The notes beneath the pieces are model-generated. The model saw only the letters and a program-made list of their open reading frames with translations, had not been told where the DNA came from and made no database searches. This document shows, piece by piece, positions 55,190 through 64,000 of a stretch of DNA of 64,000 nt. This stretch comes from Macrostomum hystrix (taxonomy: Eukaryota; Platyhelminthes; Macrostomidae): assembly GCA_950097015.1 (NCBI GenBank), contig CATNEN010000034.1, forward strand, positions 5,598,501 to 5,662,500, written 5' to 3'. Within the stretch, counting starts at the first letter, position 1. Each line of letters begins with the position of its first letter. The translations under genes and the position numbers were made by a program.

Positions 55190-55390
55190 CCAGTTAATGC
55201 TGGTTAGTGCCGTCGAGGTAATGCGTACGAATTTCGCTACGGGATTCCTGAGCTCGAATCTGCGCGAGACGCCATTTTCATTTGGGGCGCGGAGTGCAAA
55301 GTCGAGGTAAATTTGCAAATGTGTGAGCGTGTGCCTGCTGGCGGTATCTGTGTGCCAGGGTATTTTCACGCTAGCTGCGGCTACACTGTC
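55190..55390 (+). repeat. tRNA-derived SINE, copy 2
   Basis: Plus-strand head with a box-A-like ggttagtgccgtcgagg and a box-B-like gagctcgaatc, then ttcatttggggcg and tgtgtgagcgtgtgcctgc. The same blocks occur in the same order in the minus-strand copy at 15130-15306. Confidence 0.6.
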
Positions 55391-56700
55391 ACCAAATGAT
55401 GTCACAGCCTTCATGCAAAAATGATCATTATTATTGTTTCGATGCAGGCAAAGCATCGTATAAAATTACATTAAGAAACGATCGTTCTCATAAATCTCAA
55501 AAAATCTCACTATACAGAAAAAGACCAAATGTTTTTTATTCCCACATTTTTCTTCTATATCTCCCAAAATAGTCAACCGATCGCAATGAAAATACATAAC
55601 TCGAGCAAAAATTTTACAATTTCCAGATTTTCCTCTATCCAACTTCCACAATCACAAAACATCGTCATCGTCGAGATTTCCAACAGTAAACGTAAGCGTA
55701 CACGCAAAAGCCACCAATAGAGGCACCATTTTTTAATTTACAAACAATGTCACCAGTCGCAGGGACCTTTGTTCAAAGCACCAGGATCCCATCATGTCTA
55801 CTGACTGAAGACTGCACGCAAAATAAGATTATTCAATTTCAGCTTTGGGAATGCAGCCGTCTTTGACATGCTGATCGGGTGCTTCTATTAATGGTCCCCA
55901 CGGTCGCCGCCAGTACTCCAGACGGCGGCGATGAAGAGGACTCTGGTGCCTGGGACGCTAAAAATGAAGGGCCCTACGACAGGTGAAATTAAATTATTGA
56001 ACCAATATGGATTCGCCAAACTGCAGAGCTGTCACCAGGGTCATTGCCAAGAATCACTGATATGTATCTTAACAATGCTGACGCCGGATGGCTTTGAAAT
56101 TTAGTTCATTGTGAAGGGCAGAAAGTGTTGATGCAAATGGTGGACTTTCACGAAAATCTGTGATTCGGTTTGGAATCAAACGTGATTACTTGAAATGCCC
56201 CCTGCCTTCTTTGCCCAGGGTGGAAAATTGCGTGGTCTACTGTTAATGGTTTGGAAAACGAATATTCAAAGTCGAAGGAATGTTTTTGTTCTCAGTCTAG
56301 CAATACAAAATATTAATAATCACTCTAATCAATAATAAATCAAACAATTAATTTGTATCTAGGCAACGCATCTGCAAAAAATTCACGACATGAGCTAACT
56401 TGAAGAGCGCTTCGAATTGTATTTTCATGAGTTTATCTTATCGCGATTGGCCTGTCCAAAAAAAATCATGCCAGGTGATCGTAGTACAAACCCGAAAAAC
56501 CATGCTCCGTTTAGTTGCCATGGAGTCAAGCTTGGAATGCATTCTAATCAGCTTTTTCTGGGCATTAGAAGACATTATCTCGTATTGGCTTCGGTTCGCT
56601 ATGCTAGGCAGAGCTAGTCGAAGCCATCTTATCTATGTCCAAAAAATAGAGGGCACTTTATGAGGCCTAGGTTTTGGTTGCTGTGCTGAAAGCGAACTAA
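55391..56700. other. Non-coding stretch upstream of the lectin gene
   Basis: AT-rich; frames on both strands are short and unrecognised. Confidence 0.4.
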
Positions 56701-56708
56701 TATAAAAG
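56701..56708 (+). promoter_or_regulatory. TATA box of the lectin gene
   Basis: TATAAAAG, 69 nt before the ATG at 56777; it predicts transcription start near 56730 and a short leader. Confidence 0.6.
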
Positions 56709-56776
56709 CCATCGATTCTGCACACGAAAATCAAGCCTCTAAAATCTGGAATGAAAAGCCTTTTCCTGAGACAAAA

Positions 56777-57729
56777 ATGGCCGTCCCAATCGTTCAACTG
56801 TTAGCTGCTCTACTGATTGTTGTCGTCGTCACCGCCAACGCTCAGCAAATCGTGTACTGTCCTTTCAGTGGGGGAATACGGTTAACTGGAACCCTTTCAG
56901 CACACCTAACCTTCAGGTTATTACACGTGTTCAAGGTTCTTATAGCTACCAGCCAAACGTGAACTGCTTCATCTCAATCCAGGCCACTGAACGAGGTCGC
57001 ATAATCGTTCAGGTTTTGGACACCAACTTGTTCGCCTTTTCCGCCTCCATCAGCATTCGCACTGACGCAATCGGTGGCTACCTGTCGAGCTGGGATTCGA
57101 TCACTTACAGCAGGGACAAGAATCAGAACTTCATCAGCAATACTAACAGGCTGTACATCAGCTTCCGCACCAGCAGTTCCCCGGTTGGAATATCATCTGG
57201 GGTTCATCTGTCATTGACCTTCCTGCCCGCCAATGGCTGCCCTTCAGGCTGGTTTCCGATGTTGCTAGACGGCTACTCGCAGTGCGTCGGTTTGCCAACT
57301 TTCTCAGTGTTCGACTTTGGCCCAGCCCAGCGCTATTGCAACCTGCAGAAATCCAACCTGCTCGTCTCCGAGCGCGACAACATTGCCAGCGTCCTCCAGC
57401 GTGTCGGAGCCCCCAATGTCTGGATCGGCATGACGGCCGAGCCCAGTGGATCTTACACCTCCTACCGGTGGATTAACAATATCCGAGTGAGTGCTAACCA
57501 GTCCGTAAGCTGCACGAGTCCCTGCTTTCCCGGCAGCAGAAATCACCGATGCGTGTACGCCTCTCAGCAACGTACTCTAGTGCAGGCCGACTGCAATACG
57601 CGGTTGCAGCCTCTCTGCTACATGCCTGTGGGTGGCACGGACTCCTTCTACAGCGGCTCGTCGGCCCTTCGAGCCAGTGGCGTCTTGCTAACAGGGGCGG
57701 TGCTTCTCATCCTGAGCCTCCTGCGCTAA
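56777..57729 (+). CDS. CUB plus C-type lectin domain surface protein (one apparent frame change)
   Basis: The ATG at 56777 opens a signal peptide (LLAALLIVVVVTANA). A CUB-like domain follows (WNPFSTPNLQVITRVQG, FISIQATE, IIVQVLDTNLF), then a C-type lectin domain from NGCPSGWFPM to ADCNTRLQPLCYM, with the core VWIGMT and YRWINN. The C-terminus is a hydrophobic segment (GVLLTGAVLLILSLLR) ending at the stop, typical of a GPI-attachment signal. The signal peptide and CUB lie in frames one base apart. The switch must fall between about 56840 and 56890. Either a 1-nt indel is present, or gtgtactgtcctttcag (17 nt) is removed. No QPD/EPN sugar-binding motif is obvious, so carbohydrate binding is uncertain. 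Likely role: cell-surface recognition or adhesion. Confidence 0.75.
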
Positions 57730-59454
57730 GAACTCCCATTGGACGATTCATGGCTACTCATTTAGCAGCTCATTGATTCCGTTCAGTTAATCTTCGTTCT
57801 CATTTTCTCATTCTTCAATTTCTTTGGAGTGATGACATTACATCTATCCTTGATTTTTATGAAAAATGAAAGTTACAATAGGCTCTCCTTAAAAATCATT
57901 CCTAACCCATGAATACAAACAGTTTTCTTCGATTCCTGAATCCAATGTTTCCATCATGACAGCTCATTAGCAGTAAAAACCTAATACATTTTAATAATGG
58001 ACAATTCGTGGCTTGATTTTTAAGGCCATTGATAATTTCAAAAGATAAAGACATGCATTACTTGGCCTGTTTCGGCATACTAACCCATTGTGAAAATGAC
58101 ACACCATACGTATTATCTCGCTCGGTTGTTTAAGCTATCTATGCACAGGCCAGCAACACAGCTCCCTTTATCGATACTCAAGTGGAATTCGCGATTAATC
58201 ATAAGCATGCAGGTCACTTCATTTAGACTGCCGAATTCAAATCGCGCCATTCTAAGAATTATCTTATCACGTGATTTTACGTGAATAGTGGGCGGTTCAG
58301 ATTTGAGGCAACGTACCAATTAGGAGCATTGTGCCTTTTTTAAAATATTTTTGGCAGAAAACAAACATAACCGTTATGCTGACTTATGCACCCCTCAATC
58401 TAGACCATTGGACCCGCGAGTTAGTAAAGCAAGTGCGAAAGCATTTTCATAGCAACTTATTGCATGTCCATTACATATACTTATTTTTGAATTATCAACA
58501 GCAGACGTGTCAAAATGCTATTTAGAAGTCAAAATACGGAAATTAACAAACCGCATCCCTCTGAACTTCTTCCCAAGTTAATTCTGTACTTTATCTCTCA
58601 GCACGAGAAGTAGAGCGAAGATAAATTATATTTCTCATCTCCAGATTACCACAAGCAAACGTATATTTTAATTAGGACCAACACATTCACAGCCTCCACT
58701 TTCACCTTCACCAGCTCGCTTTTTTAATTTAAAACATTTTTCATAAGCCTAGTTTCAGAACTACAGTTCTTAACCTTAATTGAACTTGCCAATTCAGTTA
58801 AGTGTTTATTCTGTGAGAAGAGATGGGGTCAATGAGTGCAATAAATTCCAAGCCAGCTAAATTGCTTTCTAATTGTTAGCCGAGACAAGCCAAGGCGAGA
58901 GTTTGCGATGTGTCGAAAACCACTTGAGAAAAGCTAGGCGAAAGCGATGCGATAGTCAATATATTGTGGCTCAATAACATGCACACTGGAGTTGAGCAGC
59001 CCCAACCCCAGGACTAAAACCAGCCATGTACATGCAAGATAAGATAAGCAATATAACAATAGAACGCGCACAGCAGGACTGAGAGCGATAACACGTACTT
59101 AGCCAGCAAATCATAACGCAACGTACAGTGAAGCCCGCCAAGTCCAGAGTCACGCAGAGTGAATACAGCCTAACACCAATAATTTTCGAATAAAATTGGT
59201 TTGTGCGTTTCCTTGCAGCATACGCTATGCTGAGAAAATATGACATAAACCTTGATATACTACTCACCAACAACCCTCTCCTCAGCAGCTAAATCATCAC
59301 TAAAATGCCATTGCTTTGTTCGCAGTGCCGGAGACCCAGATATTTTACATGGAACAACAGCAAAAAAATCTGCAAAACATGATCTGGATAAAACTCAATA
59401 ACACCTGCCTAAAACCGTGACTTCTAAAACCTTTAACTCGTTTTAAACCTTAAG
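57730..59454. other. Non-coding stretch
   Basis: Presumed lectin 3' UTR, then AT-rich sequence with nothing recognised. Confidence 0.4.
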
Positions 59455-59870
59455 TTCTAGAAAACTCCGGCCCACCAGCCAGATTCGGCCCACCAGCCAG
59501 ATTCGGCCCGCAAAGCTCCCGATTCATGCAATTGTAGCGCTCTAGCCTTTCCAACACCTCTCTATCTTTCTTATCTCTCCCTGCAGCTGTCTCATATCTA
59601 CTTTTTTTCATCTATCCAGTCTAAAATTTCTCGCCTTTCACAACTCTCCTTTTCTCAACTCTCCCTGTCTCATCTCTCTCCTGTCTCATCTCCCCTGTCT
59701 CATCTCTCCCTGCCTTATCTCTCATTTGTCTCCTCTTTTCCGGTCATATCTCTTCCTGTATCATCTCCCCCCTGCCTCATTTCTCCCCTTTATTATCTCT
59801 TCCCTATCTCATCTCTCATCTTTCTCCTCTCTCCCCTGTCTATCCAAATCTACTACAGTCATTTGTTGGA
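59455..59870 (-). mobile_element. Degraded hAT MITE related to 26375-26793, opposite orientation
   Basis: Starts gaaaactccggcccaccagcc and cggcccgcaaagctccc, matching the reverse complement of the right end of the 26.4-kb MITE. It continues into a pyrimidine-rich ctctccctgtctcat-type degenerate minisatellite (the complement of the gagacacgggagagat unit). The termini are eroded and no target duplication is visible. Confidence 0.7.
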
Positions 59871-61694
59871 CCGGCCACTATTGTTTGCACGCGAGGCATA
59901 ATTTTCCGATCTGCTATACAGGTCGCTCAATACTGTATTGAGCGAAAGAGCATATAACTCCCGAACTTAATATTTGGAATTTTGTTTTATTCTTGCGATT
60001 CGGTGGGGAATGGTCCTGTGGTCCTGATAGAAAGCTCTAAAATATAGCGACCTATAATATTCGTGGCAACATGTGATAGCATCTCGATGCAGAAGAACAC
60101 AACTTGTTTTCCGGGTATAGCATGTGTATTTTTATATACTCTTTTAACCTCTGCTTTTAAACCCTAGCCCAGTAGCCCAGCGAAGTAAACTATACGTCGT
60201 GTATTTAGTACGTTCTGTGCGTTTTACTGTACAAATTCGCACACGTGAAAAGTTTATTCACGCAAAATGGAAACCGCTTAAAAGGTAATACTTTAGCTTG
60301 AGATACAAATCCTTTTTTTCCGCTGGGTGGTGTTGATTAGATGCAATAATGATGCTCTTAGCTTGTATTTTTGTTTTAGCCCTGCTGTTTATAAAATATT
60401 TGAATTGTATCGTTCTTCCATCCGAAATTGTTTATCTATTAAAACTATCGAGGCAGGCTCAGACTGTCAGTTTTAGTAAGCGTGCATTTAGCTGTCCCGC
60501 TATTAGACAACATGATGTCTTAGCATTTCTTTTATCTTTTATATTGGTCTCTTTAACTTTGGTTCGCTAGTCTCAGTGAGATTTTGTTCTAAAAATGATG
60601 ACTTTATAATGTGGTGATTTTCGACTATTATTGATTATTAGATGGCCCATATTGGCCATACATAAACCTATGTCCATTATTTCAGTTGCTTGGCTGGCAC
60701 ATTAAAACTGAGAAGCTTGTTTTGCGCCTTTACTTTTTTAGTCAGACACTCATTCTGTCATTTGCAGCAATTGCTCTTATAGTTCTAGTTGTAGTTAATG
60801 GTGTCAAAAATCTTAAGCAAAGCAAACATTTTTTACATTTATTCTTCTTTAACTCTAATCAATTATTAATATTATTATCATCATAAAGTGCTAAAAGTCA
60901 ATGCTCAAAAGGCACAGTTATGCATGATTTATAATAGTAGATTGCTAACACAATTTTACAAAAGGGACCAGCACCACAGAAGATTATGTAATGTCTCGAT
61001 AGGTTTATATATATTTAATGCTACTGAGCTACTGAGGTAGTGTTTTTTAGTCTAGACTAGATTATGTGGGCCATATAGCAGAAGAAATTTGACATAAGAC
61101 CTGCTTTCTTCATTTTATGCCAATCAGAAAAGCATGCCATGAATTTAGAAAAAAATTGCTGTGTTTTGTGTTTAGCATAGTATTACATTTTGAATTAGAA
61201 AACCCAAAAAGCATTAAAACTGCTATGCTTTAGATTTTTTAATAAAAACATTTATGAGCAGTATCAAAGCGCAAAAATTAAACAATGAATAAAATATGTA
61301 AGAAACTGTTATAAACAACAAAAAGTTATGTAAAGTTTGTAAATTTACTTTACTGTACTACATCATTGCATAGGTTGTAACCAAATTTGTGCTAATAAAT
61401 GACTTGTTTTGTACTTCATCCAAACTTTTCCAAACATTTAATTTATGCAAGAATAGGCCTAGGCTTATGCACTACTTTTTTGTTTTGAATTTTAATGCAA
61501 ATTGTGTCAACATTATTTCATAATCTACATTTTGTGCTGGATATTTCTGGTATAAACTATATGATATGGACTATAGGTAGTGTTACTAGTTAACTGTAAA
61601 TTAAAGAATTTTGCATACTAAATTATCTTTCTTGTTTCTTTCAGTCCAACAGCTCTTTTGCCAAATATATACTCTAAGCAACTAGCTTTTTATA
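59871..61694. other. Non-coding, AT-rich stretch
   Basis: Two hydrophobic short frames (60349-60570 and 60686-60886) occur, and a good acceptor-like tract (tgtccattatttcag) lies at about 60686. They could be exons of a small membrane protein, but the evidence is too weak to call. Confidence 0.35.
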
Positions 61695-61703
61695 TATTTT
61701 AAT

Positions 61704-62431
61704 GGCAGTGATTATCCCCACGGTACTGTAGAAATAATTTTTGTCTTATTCCTACGGTACCATGGGAATAATTTCCTGCTTATCCGCACTGCACACTGAC
61801 GAGATAGCTGTCCTATCTTCAACATATTCCGTGGGAATAATTTCCTGCTTATCCGCACGGCACACTGACGAGATAGCTGTCCTATCTTCAACATATTCCG
61901 TGGGAATAATTTCCTGCTTATCTGCACGGCACACTGACGAGATAGCTGTCCTATCATCTATCTTTTTATCATGACTGCAATTTTCCTTTTTTCTTCCGGT
62001 TTTTTAAAGCAAGTAAAGAAATTAAAGTTTTCTGTTTTTTTCGCAATTAGTTAACCAATATGGTGGCTTTTTTAAGTATATAAAATATATATTTCTATTA
62101 TTTATATATTTAAAAGAATACAACTGAAGTGTGTATTTTTCTAATCTTATAGCTCAAGCCTTCTAAGTCTATAATCCAGTCTATTACTTTACACATCTCT
62201 GGAGTCTGGAGCTACGAATCCTACGCACTCTACGTTTGAAACTATTCCCATATGAAATATTCCCGTTTGAAACTATAATATATTTCGTGGGAAATTATTC
62301 CCACAGAATATGTTGAAGATAGGACAGCTATCTCGTCAGTGTGCCGTGTGGATAAGCAGGAAATTATTCCCATGGTACTGTAGGAATAAGACAAAAATTA
62401 TTTCTACGGTACCGTGGGGATAAGTACTGCC
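61704..62431. mobile_element. Foldback/MULE-like element with long inverted repeats
   Basis: 728 bp flanked by a perfect 9-bp duplication TATTTTAAT (61695-61703 and 62432-62440). The arms begin ggcagtgattatccccacgg and, reversed, ggcagtacttatccccacgg. They match over about 130 bp or more, including a segment encoding no protein. The left arm carries three tandem 69-bp units and the right arm about one. Long arms, internal tandem repeats and a 9-bp duplication fit foldback or Mutator-like elements. The middle is AT-rich without transposase. Confidence 0.8.
61763..61958 (+). repeat. 69-bp tandem repeat in the left arm (3 copies)
   Basis: Unit from gggaataatttcctgctt through gatagctgtcctatcttc to acatattccgt; 69 is a multiple of three, hence spurious open frames. 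Confidence 0.9.
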
Positions 62432-62440
62432 TATTTTAAT

Positions 62441-63120
62441 ATCATGCTTGTTAATTGTTACAATAAAGAATAAACTCCTTGAAGAAAATTGTATTGGGGC
62501 CTTAGATTAAATGCTTTTCTGTCCTGTCTGCATACTTTGCCAGTTGCCACTCCTGACTGACTTTAGTCAATAAGAAGCATGTTTTATTTAGTGAAAGCTA
62601 GTTGAGTTACCTACTGAAATAATTGTATCAAATGTATATTGGATTGTAATTGAACATTAGGGTACATTTAGATTATATAGCAAAAGAACATAGTAAAGCT
62701 CTTGTTGTATAACTAATTGATTATATGTAATAAGTAAGAACAAATTTTTTATAAGCTTATTCAATAGGCCAGTATTTATTATGCAACTAACTAAATTTCA
62801 CTAGTTCGGTTTAGACAAACTCTTCTTTAAATAAATCAAGTTTTGCTAACACAATGAGTGTCGAAAGTTCTACTTTGTGTAGGGGTCCTTTTGATATAAG
62901 TATTGAAAAACCTTTTGCTAGTTCTTTGTCTTCAAATTTAGTTTTTTAGTTGCCCAAGACTTACTACTCATCAAAAACGTGTTGAGCCTATTTTTACTAG
63001 GCTTTCTAATACATTTTACAGGATATGTTTAAATGGCGCATATAGAATATATGGATTGTTTCTTTAGCCTAATTCACTTAATAGTATAAACTACCAATAG
63101 ATTATTAAAATTAAGTTAAA
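62441..63120. other. Spacer upstream of RPS25
   Basis: AT-rich; no gene recognised. Confidence 0.4.
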
Positions 63121-63131
63121 ATGTTGTCACT

Positions 63132-63146
63132 CAATTTACTTTGCAG
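63132..63146 (+). promoter_or_regulatory. 3' splice acceptor before RPS25 start
   Basis: Pyrimidine tract aatttactttgcag ends just before ctcc-ATG. It implies that the mature leader is spliced on here, by cis or trans splicing. Confidence 0.6.
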
Positions 63147-63150
63147 CTCC

Positions 63151-63498
63151 ATGCCGCCCAAGGATAAGAAGGCCGACCCAAAGAAGGCGGCTCCGGCCAA
63201 GAAGAAGGACACCGGGTCCAGTGGCGGCAAGGCCAAGAAGAAGAAGTGGTCGAAGGGCAAAGTGCGCGACAAGCTCAACAACATGTGCCTGTTTGACAAG
63301 CCCACCTATGAGAAGCTCTACAAGGAGGTGCCCAGCTACAAGCTGATTACGCCGTCAGTTGTTAGCGAACGTTTGAAGGTTCGCGTCAGCCTGGCCCGCG
63401 CTGCACTGCTGGAGCTGGAGCACAAGGGCCTCATCAAGGCTGTATCTAAGCACCACTCCCAGTTCATCTATACCAAGACCACCAAGGCCGAGGCTTGA
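63151..63498 (+). CDS. RPS25: 40S ribosomal protein S25 (eS25)
   Basis: 115 residues, the usual length for animal eS25. The start MPPKDKK is the conserved one and is preferred over the upstream in-frame ATG at 63121, which lies in an intron- or leader-like tract. The tract cactcaatttactttgcag ends 4 nt before the chosen ATG and is a good acceptor (cis intron in the 5' UTR or a trans-splice site). The N-terminus is Lys/Ala-rich and disordered. The body has the winged-helix segments [50 protein letters not shown] and [16 protein letters not shown]. eS25 sits on the 40S head near the E site. The GC-rich codons contrast with the AT-rich surroundings, as expected for a highly expressed gene. Confidence 0.97.
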   Translation: MPPKDKKADPKKAAPAKKKDTGSSGGKAKKKKWSKGKVRDKLNNMCLFDKPTYEKLYKEVPSYKLITPSVVSERLKVRVSLARAALLELEHKGLIKAVSKHHSQFIYTKTTKAEA

Positions 63499-63588
63499 GC
63501 GTCTGAGTCTCTTGATTTCAGAACTGGAACACCAGAATGGGATGCTTGTTTATGTAGCTCTTCTTTTGATTCGCGGATGCGACTGCTA

Positions 63589-63594
63589 AATAAA
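63589..63594 (+). terminator. Polyadenylation signal of RPS25
   Basis: AATAAA 91 nt after the stop codon. Confidence 0.75.
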
Positions 63595-63839
63595 AAATGC
63601 ATTGCGCATACTGTGAACTGTTGGTTGGATAAACTATTTGACGTTTTGTCTGCTTCACTTTCTCGTTTACTCTCAAAAGAATTAATTGAACTTTAATAGC
63701 TTGAGAGTTTGTAGCTAGGTAGTTGTGTTATGTCTACTATTTGCTATTATTATTAGCTAATTGTACTAAACCATACCCATTTTAGCTTGGTCCGGCATTA
63801 TCCATTCTTTCCCAACCAATACACAAATCAAAAGAAAGA

Positions 63840-64000
63840 ATGCATTCTCTATTTGCCATCGTCTGCGTCGCCATCGCCGTCAGCCTGCTGCCGAGCGGCG
63901 TCAACAGCGTCACTCTGAAGGAGGCTAATAATGATCCGGCACGCTACATCCTGTACGACACTGCCCAGTTCAACATTGGCATGCACTGCGGCATCTCACT
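63840..64000 (+). CDS. Secreted protein, 5' end only (runs off the window)
   Basis: The ATG at 63840 opens a signal peptide (MHSLFAIVCVAIAVSLLPSG, cleavage likely after VNS) followed by VTLKEANNDPARYILYDTAQFN and a first cysteine (MHCGIS). The frame is open to base 64000, 53 codons. Codon use is GC-rich like RPS25 and unlike the flanks. I do not recognise the family from this fragment. Confidence 0.7.
   Translation, partial: MHSLFAIVCVAIAVSLLPSGVNSVTLKEANNDPARYILYDTAQFNIGMHCGIS

Noticed and set aside
60349-60886. Two hydrophobic short frames as a membrane-protein gene
   Set aside because: AT-rich sequence readily gives Leu/Ile/Phe-rich frames. Linking splice sites are not convincing.
61712-61974. 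Open frames over the 69-bp repeat
   Set aside because: Same artefact of a multiple-of-three repeat inside a foldback element.

Overview
The window is animal nuclear DNA. It has spliced genes with GT-AG introns, a cytosolic ribosomal protein gene with AATAAA, TATA-box promoters, and a dense load of eukaryotic transposons: an LTR retrotransposon, Helitron/Helentron relatives, hAT MITEs, mariner, a foldback element and tRNA-derived SINEs. The species cannot be fixed from sequence alone. A repeat-rich invertebrate fits; a free-living flatworm is a low-confidence guess.

Layout. 1-4513 (+): the 3' part of a large repetitive QT-rich protein gene, whose last intron (232 nt) can be placed. 6.5-28 kb (-): five members of a small-protein family (one EGF domain, one membrane span, basic tail). 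Two look intact, three are damaged, and none has a signal peptide. 18.48-25.57 kb: a 23-bp satellite array split by a complete 4.25-kb LTR retrotransposon with near-identical LTRs, a 5-bp target duplication and a textbook -1 frameshift signal (A AAA AAC plus a predicted H-type pseudoknot). 26.4-26.8 kb: a hAT MITE with an 8-bp TSD and an internal 16-bp minisatellite. 28.98-43.95 kb: seven head-to-tail units of a Helentron-like element. Two units carry the N-terminal half of a Pif1-type helicase and five carry the C-terminal half. The five C-terminal-half units all contain the same nested hAT MITE.

45.6-50.0 kb: several minisatellites and a dead mariner (48102-49414). 51.49-53.83 kb (+): a two-exon secreted precursor whose C-terminus is a dibasic site followed by a short cysteine-ring peptide ending in Gly, a candidate neuropeptide. 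55.2 kb: a SINE related to one near 15.2 kb. 56.7-57.7 kb (+): a TATA-driven CUB plus C-type lectin surface protein with a probable GPI signal. 61.7-62.4 kb: a foldback/MULE-like element with a 9-bp TSD. 63.15 kb (+): ribosomal protein eS25 (RPS25). 63.84 kb to the end: the 5' end of a secreted protein gene.

The host genes do not form a pathway. The shared theme is cell-surface or secreted proteins (EGF family, lectin, peptide precursor) in a transposon-rich, tandem-repeat-rich region. Many other open frames occur, but they are overlapping shadows or transposon frames and are not listed.
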